This document shows, piece after piece, positions 26,546 through 35,868 of a stretch of DNA of 64,000 nt; position 1 is the first letter of the stretch; each line of letters begins with the position of its first letter. The translations under genes and the position numbers were made by a program. Location of the stretch: the NCBI RefSeq assembly GCF_963681195.1, contig NZ_OY808998.1, positions 1,426,001-1,490,000 of the forward strand. The letters are read 5' to 3'. The DNA is from Vibrio sp. 16 (GTDB taxonomy: Bacteria > Pseudomonadota > Gammaproteobacteria > Enterobacterales > Vibrionaceae). The notes under the pieces were generated by a model. That model was given only the letters and a program-made list of their open reading frames with translations. It was not told where the DNA came from and did not search any database.

Positions 26546-28987
26546 ATGTCAGAGGTCAGCTCACCACAACTCAATCGCCGCCTGTTAAGTTGGAGTTTGA
26601 GTGAAATCAGACATGGGCAACTGTGGCCCGTTTCAATCGCGCTAACGCTTATCATCGCGTGTATATTTGCCCTTACCGCACTTGCCGAGCGCATGGAGCA
26701 AGTGGTTGTAAAACAAGGGAAAGAGGCGTTAACTGCCGATACCGTTTATTCTTCCTCAAATCCCATTCCTCAACCGCTTTTAGAAGCGGTAAACCAGCAG
26801 CAACTGACGATTTCATCACAGACTCGTTTTGCGACAATGGCATTTAGCGATCGCGGCATGAAGTTGATTACCGTGAAGTCCGTTGACAGCGCATTTCCGT
26901 TACGTGGTGAGATGGTGCTGTCAGACGACAAATCAACGTTCAATCACGTTCAACCCGGCGAGCTTTGGCTTGATGGGCGATTATTTGCACAACTGGATGT
27001 TTCTATTGGTGACGCTGTCACGGTGGGCGATGCGGATTTTGTCGTTTCCGGGCGAGTGGTTGAAGAGCCGGGTTTGAGTTTTAACCCTTTCCAACAAATG
27101 CCAACCGCGTTTATCCACAATACGGATTTGGAAAGAACGGGCGCCGTTCAATTGGGCAGCCGAGTTCGCTTTAACCTCTTCATTAATGGCGACCAAAGCC
27201 AAATAGAGACCGTCAAGTCGTCAATTGAACTGACACCAAGCGACCGTTGGCGCGATCAAAACAGTGCCAGCCGAACTAATGAGGTCTTTCAACGCACTGA
27301 ACAGTACTTATCGTTGACTGTGGCGATTGTTGTCATCATGGCGGCGACGACTTTAGTGCTTACCTGTCAGCACTATGTCTCAACCCGTAAAAAGACAATA
27401 GCTATGCTCAAAAGTTTGGGCGCAAGCAGAGGGTGGATTGGGCGTTGGTTGTGGAGCCAAGTGGCGATTCTATTGATTAGCGCTTCGATACTTGGGTTAG
27501 CGATCGGCGTTGGACTAGAAATACTCCTGAGAGTGCCACTAGTTGATTTATTGCCCAATCCATTGCCGAGCTATGGCCTTAAACCCGCGCTTGTGGCGGT
27601 GTCTACCAGCGTACTGATTGCAGTGCCTGCGTTGGGCATTCCACTGCTTGGTTTACTTCAAGTGAGCGCTGCCAATGTGATGCAGTCAGATGTGGCTTAC
27701 AATCGCAGTCGACATTACTACTGGTTAATCGCTGTGCCATTGTTGCCGATGCTGTTTGTCTACTACCAGAACACGTTAGTCTGGATAATCTTAGCCGGTA
27801 TCGTTGCGCTGTTCCTCGTGTTAGCGCTGCTCAGCATTGGCTTGACTAAGCTGCTGAGTAAAATGCCATTGCCGACATCGGTACGTCTCGCGTTGAGCCG
27901 AATTAATCGTTCTGCCATGTCGACAGGGATTCAGTTTGGTGCGTTGGCGCTATCTTTGATGTTGTTAGCAGTCATGTGGTTGGTAAGAACAGACCTATTG
28001 ACTGATTGGCAGCGTACATTACCTGCTGATGCGCCAAATGCGTTTGCCCTCAATATAGCTCCGTATGAAAAGGACGCGTATCTGGAGGTGCTCGATAGCA
28101 ATCAGATTGACCGATCTGACGACTACCCGATTATTCGCGGTCGTTTATCAACAATCAATGGTGAAGATGCAAAAGAGTATGCGCAAGGGGGCGAAGGTAC
28201 CGATGCGTTAAGGCGAGAGATCAATTTCACGTTTGATGATGGTATTCCAGAGCACAACGACGTGCTCGAAGGGGAGTGGACCGACGCGAATGGCGTCTCG
28301 GTTGAAGCCGATGTTGCTCAGGATCTCGGCTTAGAAATCGGCGATGAGCTTGGCTTCGTTATCAACAGTCAAACAGTCACAGCTAAAGTAAACTCGATTC
28401 GTCATGTCGAATGGCGAGACATGAAACCGAACTTTTATTTCATATTCTCACCTGATGTCCTGCAGTCTATTCCCGCGACCTATTTGGTCAGTTTTAGACT
28501 TGAAGACAGACATAATGATCTGATCAACCAGTTATCTCGTAATCATCCAACGGTAAGCCTAATGGATATCAGGAGTATGGGAGCCAAGATCCAAGGTCTG
28601 CTGGAGCAAATCGTGTGGTCGATTACCGTCTTAGCGGCACTAGGAGTGGTTTCAGGCGTGATGTTGATCTTCACCTTGTTACGTTTGAGCTTAGGGCAGC
28701 GGCAGAGCGAAATTCAGCTTTATCGAACTCTAGGAGCGAGTAAAAAACGTGTCGTTCGTACCATATGGGCGGAATACGGAATTATGTCCTTGGTCGCTGG
28801 ATTTATCGCTGCCATCGGAGCAGAACTGGTTGTTGGCGCTCTGATGAAGTTTGGTTTTGAACTTGAGCCAAACCTGCATTTGGTGCTTTGGGCTGCGCTC
28901 CCTGTGGTGACTTTCTTTACTTTAGCATTAGTTGTTAACAGTATGATAAAACGTCTACTAACCCCTATAAATAAAGCGTTTAGCTAA
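26546..28987 (+). CDS. ybbP: YbbP, FtsX/MacB-like ABC permease
   Basis: An 813-residue inner-membrane protein with about ten transmembrane segments in the 1+3 ... 1+3+2 FtsX-type pattern. Large periplasmic domains lie at about 50-250 and 480-670, and FtsX-like motifs (KTIAMLKSLGASRGWIGRW; the similar QLYRTLGASKKR near the C-terminus) mark the ATPase-coupling helices. With YbbA it forms a type VII-like exporter or mechanotransducer; the substrate is unknown, and the TesA neighbour suggests lipid or ester metabolism. Confidence 0.92.
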   Translation: MSEVSSPQLNRRLLSWSLSEIRHGQLWPVSIALTLIIACIFALTALAERMEQVVVKQGKEALTADTVYSSSNPIPQPLLEAVNQQQLTISSQTRFATMAFSDRGMKLITVKSVDSAFPLRGEMVLSDDKSTFNHVQPGELWLDGRLFAQLDVSIGDAVTVGDADFVVSGRVVEEPGLSFNPFQQMPTAFIHNTDLERTGAVQLGSRVRFNLFINGDQSQIETVKSSIELTPSDRWRDQNSASRTNEVFQRTEQYLSLTVAIVVIMAATTLVLTCQHYVSTRKKTIAMLKSLGASRGWIGRWLWSQVAILLISASILGLAIGVGLEILLRVPLVDLLPNPLPSYGLKPALVAVSTSVLIAVPALGIPLLGLLQVSAANVMQSDVAYNRSRHYYWLIAVPLLPMLFVYYQNTLVWIILAGIVALFLVLALLSIGLTKLLSKMPLPTSVRLALSRINRSAMSTGIQFGALALSLMLLAVMWLVRTDLLTDWQRTLPADAPNAFALNIAPYEKDAYLEVLDSNQIDRSDDYPIIRGRLSTINGEDAKEYAQGGEGTDALRREINFTFDDGIPEHNDVLEGEWTDANGVSVEADVAQDLGLEIGDELGFVINSQTVTAKVNSIRHVEWRDMKPNFYFIFSPDVLQSIPATYLVSFRLEDRHNDLINQLSRNHPTVSLMDIRSMGAKIQGLLEQIVWSITVLAALGVVSGVMLIFTLLRLSLGQRQSEIQLYRTLGASKKRVVRTIWAEYGIMSLVAGFIAAIGAELVVGALMKFGFELEPNLHLVLWAALPVVTFFTLALVVNSMIKRLLTPINKAFS

Positions 28988-29011
28988 CTTAGGCTTGGCT
29001 GACTTTTCCAC

Positions 29012-29062
29012 TTATCCACAAAATCAGTGGATAAAGTTTGGGATAAGTCAGCCTGTAGATAA
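29012..29062. promoter_or_regulatory. Cluster of four DnaA-box-like 9-mers
   Basis: Between ybbP and the FAD oxidoreductase gene: TTATCCACA (29012-29020, plus, perfect consensus), TTATCCACT (29026-29034, minus), TTATCCCAA (29038-29046, minus, weak) and TTATCTACA (29054-29062, minus, one mismatch). An AT-rich tract follows (about 29160-29220). It may bind DnaA as a regulatory or titration site. It lacks the RctB 12-mers expected at a Vibrio chromosome 2 origin. Confidence 0.5.
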
Positions 29063-29254
29063 CTTCAAAATTGTCGTAGCCCTTGTAGGGGTAAAGCGTG
29101 GCGAAGTTTTGTTATTCACACAATCGATAATTGAGAAATTCACAGATATTGAGTCAAGCATTTTTTTCATTTTTTTGTCGTTAAAATGTCATTAATTTTC
29201 CTTGCAAAAATTGTGTTTTTCTTCTTGTCCCGTAAACAGTAAAATGCACTCAGA

Positions 29255-30712
29255 ATGAATGGATTAACCATACGAATGCAGTCAAAACAACTTCAAACCA
29301 GTGCATCTTCCGTCGCAGTTATTGGTGGTGGTATTGCGGGCGCAACCGCTGCCTTACACTTATCTGAGCTAGGAATCAAAGTCACTCTTATCGAAAAGAA
29401 ACCAGGGCTGGTTTATGGTCCTCCAATTTGTCATCTACACGCAGGTGGAAACCTCTATCGAGAAATATCGAGGCAGCAGTGCCTAGAGCTTCTCAAGCAA
29501 TCGGTGGACACAGCACGCTTGTATCCACATACCATCAACAATCGCCCAACTATTATCGCCGTCCCTTATGCCGATGGCGGAACGCCTGAAGAGCTTTACG
29601 AGCGTTTGTTGTTCATCCAAAAAGCCTACCAAGAGTTGGTAAATGAAGATGAGCGAAACAAAGTACTGGGTGAACCGGAAGACTACTACCGTTTCTACGG
29701 ACGTGAAGAGCTTGAGACGCTAGCAAACCGGACTCAGCCAAGTGAACCTTCCAGCTTCGACGATTGGATGATTCCATTTGCTAAAGACGCCGATCTCGAT
29801 TCGCTACGTTTTCCTGTGGTCATGGTCCAAGAGCCGGGGTGGAGCGTTTTTCGTATTGCTGCATCTGCAACGTTGGCGTTGGAGCAAAGCGAAAACTGTC
29901 ACTTAATGCTCGACACTTATGTCACTGACCTTACCCATGATGAAGGGTGGACAGTGCACTGTACCGATGGCTCTGGGCGAAGTGTTCAAGTCAAAGCTGA
30001 CTATTTGGTGAATGCGTGTGGTTACGAGACCGGACACATTGATGATTTAGCAGATAAACCGAGAAACCGCTTGGTGGAGTTTAAAGCCGCATACGTGACG
30101 AAATGGAGCCAGAGTGATGAATTGTGGCCGGAGGTGATCTTCCATGGTCCACGCGGTACACCTAATGGCATGGCGCAGCTAACCCCATACCCAAATGGTG
30201 TGTTTCAACTTCATGGCATGACCAAAGACATTACCTTGTTTGAAGATGGTTTGGTCTCATCTGATGCCCAATCCTCGCAGCCACAACTGCCAATGCGTCT
30301 ACGTAAAAAGATCATCGAAGGTTGGAATGAAGACGTTGTTATTGAGCGCTCTCGACGAGCGATTAACCATATGGCGCGGTTTGTTCCAAAATACCAATCA
30401 GCGGTTGAGTTCGGAACGCCTTTGTTCGGCGCTCAGCAAATCCCTGGTAATGACGAGACGTTACGCGCCGCAGATGTGACTTTTGCTGGCAACGATTACG
30501 CGCGTTTAGAGGTTGTGAAAGGCTCATCGGCACTCGAGGCTGTGACTAAACTGGTTGAGCATTGGCATCTATACGACTACCGCGATCAATCGATTGAGGA
30601 GCTGCATCCTATTAGCATGTCATTAGCTTATGAACAGGTTGAAGAGCGAGCGAAATATTTAGCCTCAAGTCGAGACTATCCTGAAGAGTTAGCAGAGTAT
30701 TATGGACAATAA
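29255..30712 (+). CDS. FAD-dependent oxidoreductase (DAO-like)
   Basis: A 485-residue flavoenzyme. The N-terminal dinucleotide fold is clear: VAVIGGGIAGATAALHLSE followed by VTLIEKK (about 20-50). A second FAD-contacting region lies near residues 240-255 (DYLVNACGYETG). The remainder looks like a D-amino-acid-oxidase-type fold, and the substrate cannot be named. The start may be the ATG at 29255 or 29276 (MQSKQLQ); neither has a strong ribosome site. A 267-nt upstream gap holds the DnaA-box cluster. Ends at a strong bidirectional terminator shared with the convergent pxp operon. Confidence 0.8.
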   Translation: MNGLTIRMQSKQLQTSASSVAVIGGGIAGATAALHLSELGIKVTLIEKKPGLVYGPPICHLHAGGNLYREISRQQCLELLKQSVDTARLYPHTINNRPTIIAVPYADGGTPEELYERLLFIQKAYQELVNEDERNKVLGEPEDYYRFYGREELETLANRTQPSEPSSFDDWMIPFAKDADLDSLRFPVVMVQEPGWSVFRIAASATLALEQSENCHLMLDTYVTDLTHDEGWTVHCTDGSGRSVQVKADYLVNACGYETGHIDDLADKPRNRLVEFKAAYVTKWSQSDELWPEVIFHGPRGTPNGMAQLTPYPNGVFQLHGMTKDITLFEDGLVSSDAQSSQPQLPMRLRKKIIEGWNEDVVIERSRRAINHMARFVPKYQSAVEFGTPLFGAQQIPGNDETLRAADVTFAGNDYARLEVVKGSSALEAVTKLVEHWHLYDYRDQSIEELHPISMSLAYEQVEERAKYLASSRDYPEELAEYYGQ

Positions 30713-30740
30713 AAAAATGGGCGTGTGACGCCCATTTTTT
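30712..30740. terminator. Bidirectional terminator
   Basis: AAAAAATGGGCGT / ACGCCCATTTTTT with a 3-nt loop; it starts at the last base of the oxidoreductase stop codon and ends just before the pxpC stop codon. Confidence 0.9.
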
Positions 30741-30758
30741 ATGAAAACTGCCACCATT

Positions 30759-31697
30759 TTAGTACCCAAAATACCTTGCCCATTGGCTCCATACATCTTG
30801 TAACCCAAGTAAGTCGCCTCTCACAAAACGTACTTTTTGACCCGGTTTAGCTTGCGCTAGACGCGGCAGGTCAATGCGCGCAACACAGCCGAGTTTTGGG
30901 TAGCCACCAATGGTTTGTCGATCGTTCATCAATATGATGGGCTCTCCATTGGGTGGAACTTGAATCGCTCCGAGCGCGATGCCTTCGCTTAGGTACTCTT
31001 TATTCGGAGGTTGGATGCGTCCGCTGGTCAGTCTGTAGCCCATCCGATCGATCAATTGGCTTACTTCAAACTCCTGTTGGAAAAACAGCTCGACTTGCTC
31101 ACTAGAAAACTCACTGACTTGATAGCCTTCGATGACGCGAAGTTCAAGCCTTCTGTCGTAATCAGGTTTATAGCGAAATGTCATTTGGATCGGTTTGGTT
31201 GACACTAAGTGAGGCACGATACCCAGCACATCGCCTGCTTTGAGAGGCGCTCCATTGATTAGTCCGCCAAGTTTGTCACGATGAACACTCGCGCAGCTGC
31301 CAAGTTGCGTGTCGACAACGAAACCGTTTTTAACCGCAAGATAACTGCGTAACCCATTTTTAGGCAGTCCAAATGTTAGGCGTTGTCCGGGCTTAGCATC
31401 GAACGTCGACCAGTTGGTTAGGGGGATTCCGTCCAATTGGGCGTTCAAGTCACCGCCAGCAATCGCCATCTCACAGCGGTGGTTAATTTCAAACTCGGCT
31501 TGGCCTAAGGTTATTTCCAATGTTGCCGCGTTTACAGTGTTACCAAGAAGATGATTAGCCCAACTATACGCGTAATCATCAAGTGGTCCACCTTGAGCAA
31601 TACCAAAATGCGCAAGACCAAATCGGCCAAAATCTTGAATCAGTGTTTGCTGTCCGGGCTTTATTACCGTGATGGATTCTTGTACGTTCATGTCCAC
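30759..31697 (-). CDS. pxpC: 5-oxoprolinase subunit PxpC
   Basis: Subunit of the bacterial ATP-dependent 5-oxoprolinase (PxpABC), which opens pyroglutamate to glutamate. It has 312 residues of the KipA/biotin-dependent-carboxyltransferase-like fold, with typical elements GLAHFGIAQGGPLDDYAYSWAN (N-terminal; GGPLD is the key part), SEGIALGAIQVPPNGEPI and DRQTIGGYPKLGCV. It overlaps the end of pxpB by ten bases and closes the three-gene operon. An ATG two codons in is also possible. Confidence 0.93.
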   Translation of the reverse strand: MDMNVQESITVIKPGQQTLIQDFGRFGLAHFGIAQGGPLDDYAYSWANHLLGNTVNAATLEITLGQAEFEINHRCEMAIAGGDLNAQLDGIPLTNWSTFDAKPGQRLTFGLPKNGLRSYLAVKNGFVVDTQLGSCASVHRDKLGGLINGAPLKAGDVLGIVPHLVSTKPIQMTFRYKPDYDRRLELRVIEGYQVSEFSSEQVELFFQQEFEVSQLIDRMGYRLTSGRIQPPNKEYLSEGIALGAIQVPPNGEPIILMNDRQTIGGYPKLGCVARIDLPRLAQAKPGQKVRFVRGDLLGLQDVWSQWARYFGY

Positions 31698-32395
31698 TCC
31701 TGTTGCACTTTGCCACCTAAGCTAAAAAACTCTTCACGGCTAATGGGTTTGAATCGAACGCTATTGCCAATCGAAATCGGAAGAATCGACGCACTTTGTG
31801 GATCATACAAGTCAATTGGACAATTGCCGATAATGTTCCAGCCACCTGGACTTTGGGTTGGATAGATAGCGGTTTGATTATTGGCAATGGCTACGCTGCC
31901 TTTTGGCACATTGACCCTCGGTTGTTCCCGCCTCGGCCTTTGTAGTTTTGGATCAACCGTGGTTAGGAATGCGAAACCTGCGGTAAAACCAATAGCACCA
32001 ACGCTGTACTCGACAGATGAATGTAGTGAGATGATCTCTTCTAAGCTAAGTCCACTACTTAAGTAGGCGTTAAGGTCGGGGGCGACTTCGGGGTGATAGT
32101 AGACCGGAAGTTCAATGATTTTAGGTGAGGGTTTTTCAGGTAAATGGAGGAGAGATTCGGTGACAATTTTTTCTAAATAGGGGATAAACTCAAAGATCGA
32201 AATTCGGTGCGGCAGGTAATCAATTAATATGGTGTTAAACGAGGGGGTTACGTTCATTACCCACGCCCCCAGTTGGTTGCGTAAATACAGGCTGATCTCG
32301 CCAATGACCCAAGAGAGCTCAGGGCTTGGCTCGGCCTCAAATTTGACCAAAACAGAGCATTCAGCCACAGGGTCGACGGATGTTTCTATTTTCAC
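31688..32395 (-). CDS. pxpB: 5-oxoprolinase subunit PxpB
   Basis: A 235-residue KipI-type subunit that works with PxpC. Family landmarks: SVEYSVGAIGFTAGFAFL, VPKGSVAIANNQTAIYP and SPGGWNIIGNCP. The start is GTG, overlapping the pxpA stop (TAGTG), with GGAGGAAGG just upstream, so translation is coupled to pxpA. The order A-B-C differs from E. coli (B-C-A). Confidence 0.93.
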   Translation of the reverse strand: MKIETSVDPVAECSVLVKFEAEPSPELSWVIGEISLYLRNQLGAWVMNVTPSFNTILIDYLPHRISIFEFIPYLEKIVTESLLHLPEKPSPKIIELPVYYHPEVAPDLNAYLSSGLSLEEIISLHSSVEYSVGAIGFTAGFAFLTTVDPKLQRPRREQPRVNVPKGSVAIANNQTAIYPTQSPGGWNIIGNCPIDLYDPQSASILPISIGNSVRFKPISREEFFSLGGKVQQEWT

Positions 32396-33144
32396 TATCC
32401 TTCCTCCGAATCTATCACTTTACGTATTTTTTCAATCATTAGCACCGCGTCTAGATTGTCCCCGTGGACACAAATGGTATCCGCATCAATCGATAACGTG
32501 TAACCGTCCAGCGTTCTTACTTTTCCGTATCGGACTATCTGCGTCACTTGGTCTAAGATCGCTTGCTCATCGTGTATAACGGCGCCAGCCATAGAGCGAG
32601 GTGCTAAATGCCCGTTGGATAAATACCGTCGGTCGGCAAACGTTTCGAACAAAAGAGGGACATCATAATCGTCAGCAATGTCGAGTCGGTCTTGATTATC
32701 TTGGGTGGCTAACGTCATTAAGGGCACGTTAAAGCAAGAGACAGCATCTACAACCGCTTCAAATACACTGGTATTTTTTAGCATATCGTTGTAAAGCGCA
32801 CCGTGAGGTTTGACATAGTGAAGGGTGGTATTTTCACTTTCACAGATCGCTTTTAGCGCACCGACTTGATAGATCACCATATTGGAAATCTCGTTTTTCG
32901 AGAGCGTCATGCTTCTGCGGCCAAACCCTTGTATGTCTGGGTAGCTAGGGTGCGCACCGATTGCAACATTGTGATTAATGGCCAGTTTCACCGTTGAACT
33001 CATGATCATCGGATCGGATGCGTGAAACCCACAGGCAATGCTTGCTTGATCAATATGGGGCATGGCGAGCTCATCACACCCCATTGTCCACTGACCATAG
33101 CTTTCACCCATGTCGCAATTTAATTTAATGTTCGTTTTGTTCAT
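32395..33144 (-). CDS. pxpA: 5-oxoprolinase subunit PxpA (LamB/YcsF family)
   Basis: A 249-residue subunit with the LamB/YcsF opening IKLNCDMGESYGQW and the pattern ACGFHASDP, GAHPSYPD and HYVKPHGALYND. It is the first gene of pxpABC. ATG at 33144 gives the conserved N-terminus; an in-frame start at 33177 would add eleven poor residues. An inverted repeat at 33181-33202 lies 36 nt upstream and may be its operator. Confidence 0.93.
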   Translation of the reverse strand: MNKTNIKLNCDMGESYGQWTMGCDELAMPHIDQASIACGFHASDPMIMSSTVKLAINHNVAIGAHPSYPDIQGFGRRSMTLSKNEISNMVIYQVGALKAICESENTTLHYVKPHGALYNDMLKNTSVFEAVVDAVSCFNVPLMTLATQDNQDRLDIADDYDVPLLFETFADRRYLSNGHLAPRSMAGAVIHDEQAILDQVTQIVRYGKVRTLDGYTLSIDADTICVHGDNLDAVLMIEKIRKVIDSEEG

Positions 33145-33180
33145 TGCAAATAAGCTCTCCGAAATTGCCCCTACCACCTT

Positions 33181-33202
33181 GTTTCAATTCTATACTTGAA
33201 AC
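33181..33202. promoter_or_regulatory. Inverted repeat, candidate operator of pxpABC
   Basis: GTTTCAA (33181-33187) and TTGAAAC (33196-33202) flank eight bases; a third GTTTCA copy follows at 33211-33216. It sits between pxpA and the divergent TonB-receptor operon. No regulator gene is adjacent. Confidence 0.45.
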
Positions 33203-33314
33203 AGTGATCAGTTTCATTATTTGATCAACAACTTAGCAAAAACATAGGCTTCTAAATATGAATCTTTACTGATAAGTGGAATAATATAGACTGCTAATAT
33301 AGCAAGGAACCTAG

Positions 33315-35387
33315 ATGTACAAGCGCTCAATTCTTTTTACTTCTCTCTCTCTCGCAGGATGCGCCGTATTCGCAGATGACAATTTGGACGAACTTATGTC
33401 AATGAGTTTAGAAGAGTTGTCGATGTTGGATGTTGCCGTGGAAACTGCCTCTAAATTCTCACAGAAAGTGTCAGATGTCCCCGCGTCTGTCTACGTGTTA
33501 TCAAGCGAACGAATTCAACGTAGTGGTGCGACCAATATCCAAGAAGCTCTTGCTCTAGTTCCCGGTATGTACGTCACTAAATGGAACGAAAACACCTATC
33601 ACGTTTCATCACGGGGTTTTCATGATGGCTTGTACAACAAAATGCTGGTCATGGTGGATGGGCGAAGTGTCTATAGCCCAGTCTATGGCGGCGTTTATTG
33701 GAGCGCCCTCGATTATATTTTGGCAGACATCGAGCGTATCGAAGTGATCAGAGGGGCCAGTGGAGCGATCTGGGGCGGCAATGCGGCGAATGGCGTTGTT
33801 AACATCATCACCAAATCTGCTCAAGATACTCAAGGCACCTACATGACCGGCACAGCGGGTCGGTACAATGCTTATGATTATTCGCTCCGTCATGGCTTGA
33901 AATTGGATGAAGATTTGTACGCGCGCGCGTTTTATAAGTCCAAAAGCAACCCAAGCTATTTGAATAATTCAGCGTCTAAGTGGAAAACGGACACGGCGGG
34001 GATAGAAGTGAGTCGGAAACTGACCGATTCCTCTTGGCAATTTAGAGTGGGCGGCACCAAACTGGCGCATGATGCCGAGGTTTGGACTGTCGCCTACGAT
34101 AGAAATGATCCGTACAACCAGCCCGTTACCATTACGTTTGATAACGAGCGTATTCAAGTGGATAGCGCCTATGTTCAGCTCAATCATCAAAAGCAGTTAG
34201 ATTCATCGAGCTTGATTAATACCAGCTTTTGGGTTGATCACGTGAAAGATGAATCCCCCGATGCGCCCGGTGAATACACGACTGTGGATCTCGAATCTAA
34301 CTACTCGACAGCTTTGAGCGCCAAACATGATCTTATCGCAGGAATCGGCTTACGTTATGTTGGCTTAAGGTTTACGGAAAGCTGGCAAGATGCCGATTTA
34401 TTCACGCTCACAGGTTACTCTCGTAGTTACGACATCGATAAAGCCAATGACTACATTGCGAACGTTTTCGCCCAGTCCACTTACCAAATATCTGACCAGT
34501 TGAGTAGTGTTCTTGGTGTAAAAGGCGAATACTTTGAGCAGAACAAAACCTTTGAGCTGTCACCACAGCTTAGGTTGCTTTACACACCTAGCGATGCGCA
34601 CCGTTTTTGGACTGGCATCGGCAGAGCGGTTGTCACGCCGTCTTATATGGACTCAAACTCCATTTATCAACAATCCTACATTGAATGGTACGGCGGCACT
34701 CCGTATGGCTCCACTTACCTGACATTGCCAAATGAAAAGTTAAAAAATGAGTCAGTGTGGACGGGTGAGCTAGGGTATCGCTATATGCCGTCCGAACGTG
34801 TTGAGTTGGACGGCATGGTTTTTTACAGCCGCTACGACAACATTCGCGGTAATGACTGCTTTGATTCTCTGGTCTATCAAGGATACGAGCATCTTTGGTT
34901 TTGCTTTGTCTCAGATGATTATCAAGCGACAACCTCGGGTATAGAGCTCGCTGCGCATTATCAGGCGGCGGACAATTTGAGCTTCTATGCCACCTACAGC
35001 TATCTGCGTGTTGACGCCGATTGGGACAAAGGTACCTATTCGAACGGCGGCAATGAAAGTTCGCTGTCACTACCTAGCCAACATCTTGCCACCTTGCAAA
35101 CCTTGTGGTCGATTAACAAGAATTGGCAATGGGATTTCGCCCTGAAATATAACAATACCCGTTACACTGACGAAATGAGGACTGATTACGACATACCCGG
35201 CCGTGTAACGCTGGATGATGTCAAGCCTCATGTGACCTTGGATACCCGTTTGGGCTGGCGTAAAAACGACAGCGCTCCGCTTGTCGAGCTGGTGGTGCAA
35301 AAGATGTTTGCCAACGAAATCTACGATTCTTGGAGCCTCTATCCAAATGAGCAACTGGCTTATGTGAGGCTATCCCATGAATTTTAG
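33315..35387 (+). CDS. TonB-dependent outer-membrane receptor
   Basis: A 690-residue barrel with signal peptide (about 1-21). The mature start DDNLDELMSMSLEELSMLDV and the next segment ETASKFSQKVSDVPASVYV resemble the receptor subgroup often linked to signalling rather than classic siderophore uptake. A plug domain (about 45-160) is recognisable by MLVMVDGRSVYSP, RIEVIRGASGAIWGGNAANGVV. The C-terminus VRLSHEF ends in Phe as in barrel proteins. The ligand is unknown, and I see no clear Fur box in the upstream region. It is first in an operon; its last eleven bases overlap the YfiR-like gene. Confidence 0.9.
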   Translation: MYKRSILFTSLSLAGCAVFADDNLDELMSMSLEELSMLDVAVETASKFSQKVSDVPASVYVLSSERIQRSGATNIQEALALVPGMYVTKWNENTYHVSSRGFHDGLYNKMLVMVDGRSVYSPVYGGVYWSALDYILADIERIEVIRGASGAIWGGNAANGVVNIITKSAQDTQGTYMTGTAGRYNAYDYSLRHGLKLDEDLYARAFYKSKSNPSYLNNSASKWKTDTAGIEVSRKLTDSSWQFRVGGTKLAHDAEVWTVAYDRNDPYNQPVTITFDNERIQVDSAYVQLNHQKQLDSSSLINTSFWVDHVKDESPDAPGEYTTVDLESNYSTALSAKHDLIAGIGLRYVGLRFTESWQDADLFTLTGYSRSYDIDKANDYIANVFAQSTYQISDQLSSVLGVKGEYFEQNKTFELSPQLRLLYTPSDAHRFWTGIGRAVVTPSYMDSNSIYQQSYIEWYGGTPYGSTYLTLPNEKLKNESVWTGELGYRYMPSERVELDGMVFYSRYDNIRGNDCFDSLVYQGYEHLWFCFVSDDYQATTSGIELAAHYQAADNLSFYATYSYLRVDADWDKGTYSNGGNESSLSLPSQHLATLQTLWSINKNWQWDFALKYNNTRYTDEMRTDYDIPGRVTLDDVKPHVTLDTRLGWRKNDSAPLVELVVQKMFANEIYDSWSLYPNEQLAYVRLSHEF

Positions 35388-35868
35388 ACGTTGGGTGACC
35401 ACTGCCTGCCTCGCTGCCGCCTTTGTTTCTCCTCTGGCAAACGCCAAATTTACCCCAGAGCAGGTTAAAGCTGTATACATCTATCGTATTGCCAGCTTTG
35501 TGTTTTGGGGCGCGGACGAGCAGATGAACGAAATCAGTATTTGCGCTCCTGATGATGAGGAAGTGCGTGACATACTGACGGATATAACGAAAGATAAGTT
35601 GATTCGAAATAAACCGCTGCATATTTCTAACTCGGGGTGTGACGTTTTATACATCACCAAAAAAGAAAGCTTAGACCTGATTAAACTGAACCCTAACCGC
35701 ACGATTTCAATCAGCGATATTCAAAGTTTTACTGAGCTAGGAGGGGTGGTTGAACTTAGTACGCTAGGTGGACGAATTAAGCCAAGAGTGAATTTAGAAA
35801 ACGTCGGCGAGTACACGCTGTCGGCTAACTTTTTAAGGGTCGCTGAAATTGTTGGAGGTAAGCAATGA
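35377..35868 (+). CDS. YfiR-family (DUF4154) periplasmic protein
   Basis: A 163-residue protein with a signal peptide (cleavage after ANA, about residue 23) and a DUF4154 domain (about 30-160): VYIYRIASFVFW at the start, two Cys near positions 49 and 87, VLYITKKESL, and a C-terminal VNLENVGEYTLSANFLRVAEI. In Pseudomonas, YfiR represses the cyclase YfiN and is controlled by the lipoprotein YfiB. Here the neighbours are a TonB receptor and a YfiN-like cyclase. Both junctions overlap (11 nt upstream, ATGA downstream), so the three genes are translated as a unit. Confidence 0.88.
   Translation: MNFRRWVTTACLAAAFVSPLANAKFTPEQVKAVYIYRIASFVFWGADEQMNEISICAPDDEEVRDILTDITKDKLIRNKPLHISNSGCDVLYITKKESLDLIKLNPNRTISISDIQSFTELGGVVELSTLGGRIKPRVNLENVGEYTLSANFLRVAEIVGGKQ

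Noticed and set aside
28995..29195. A 66-codon plus-strand frame after ybbP
   Set aside because: It has no ribosome site, starts at a rare codon and runs through the DnaA-box cluster; the amino acid make-up does not look like a protein.
29012..29220. A replication origin
   Set aside because: There are DnaA-box-like sites and an AT-rich tract, but no RctB-type repeats, no replication genes and no long array of boxes.
33178..33314. A Fur box before the TonB receptor gene
   Set aside because: I could find no stretch near the GATAATGATAATCATTATC consensus, so iron control is not claimed.
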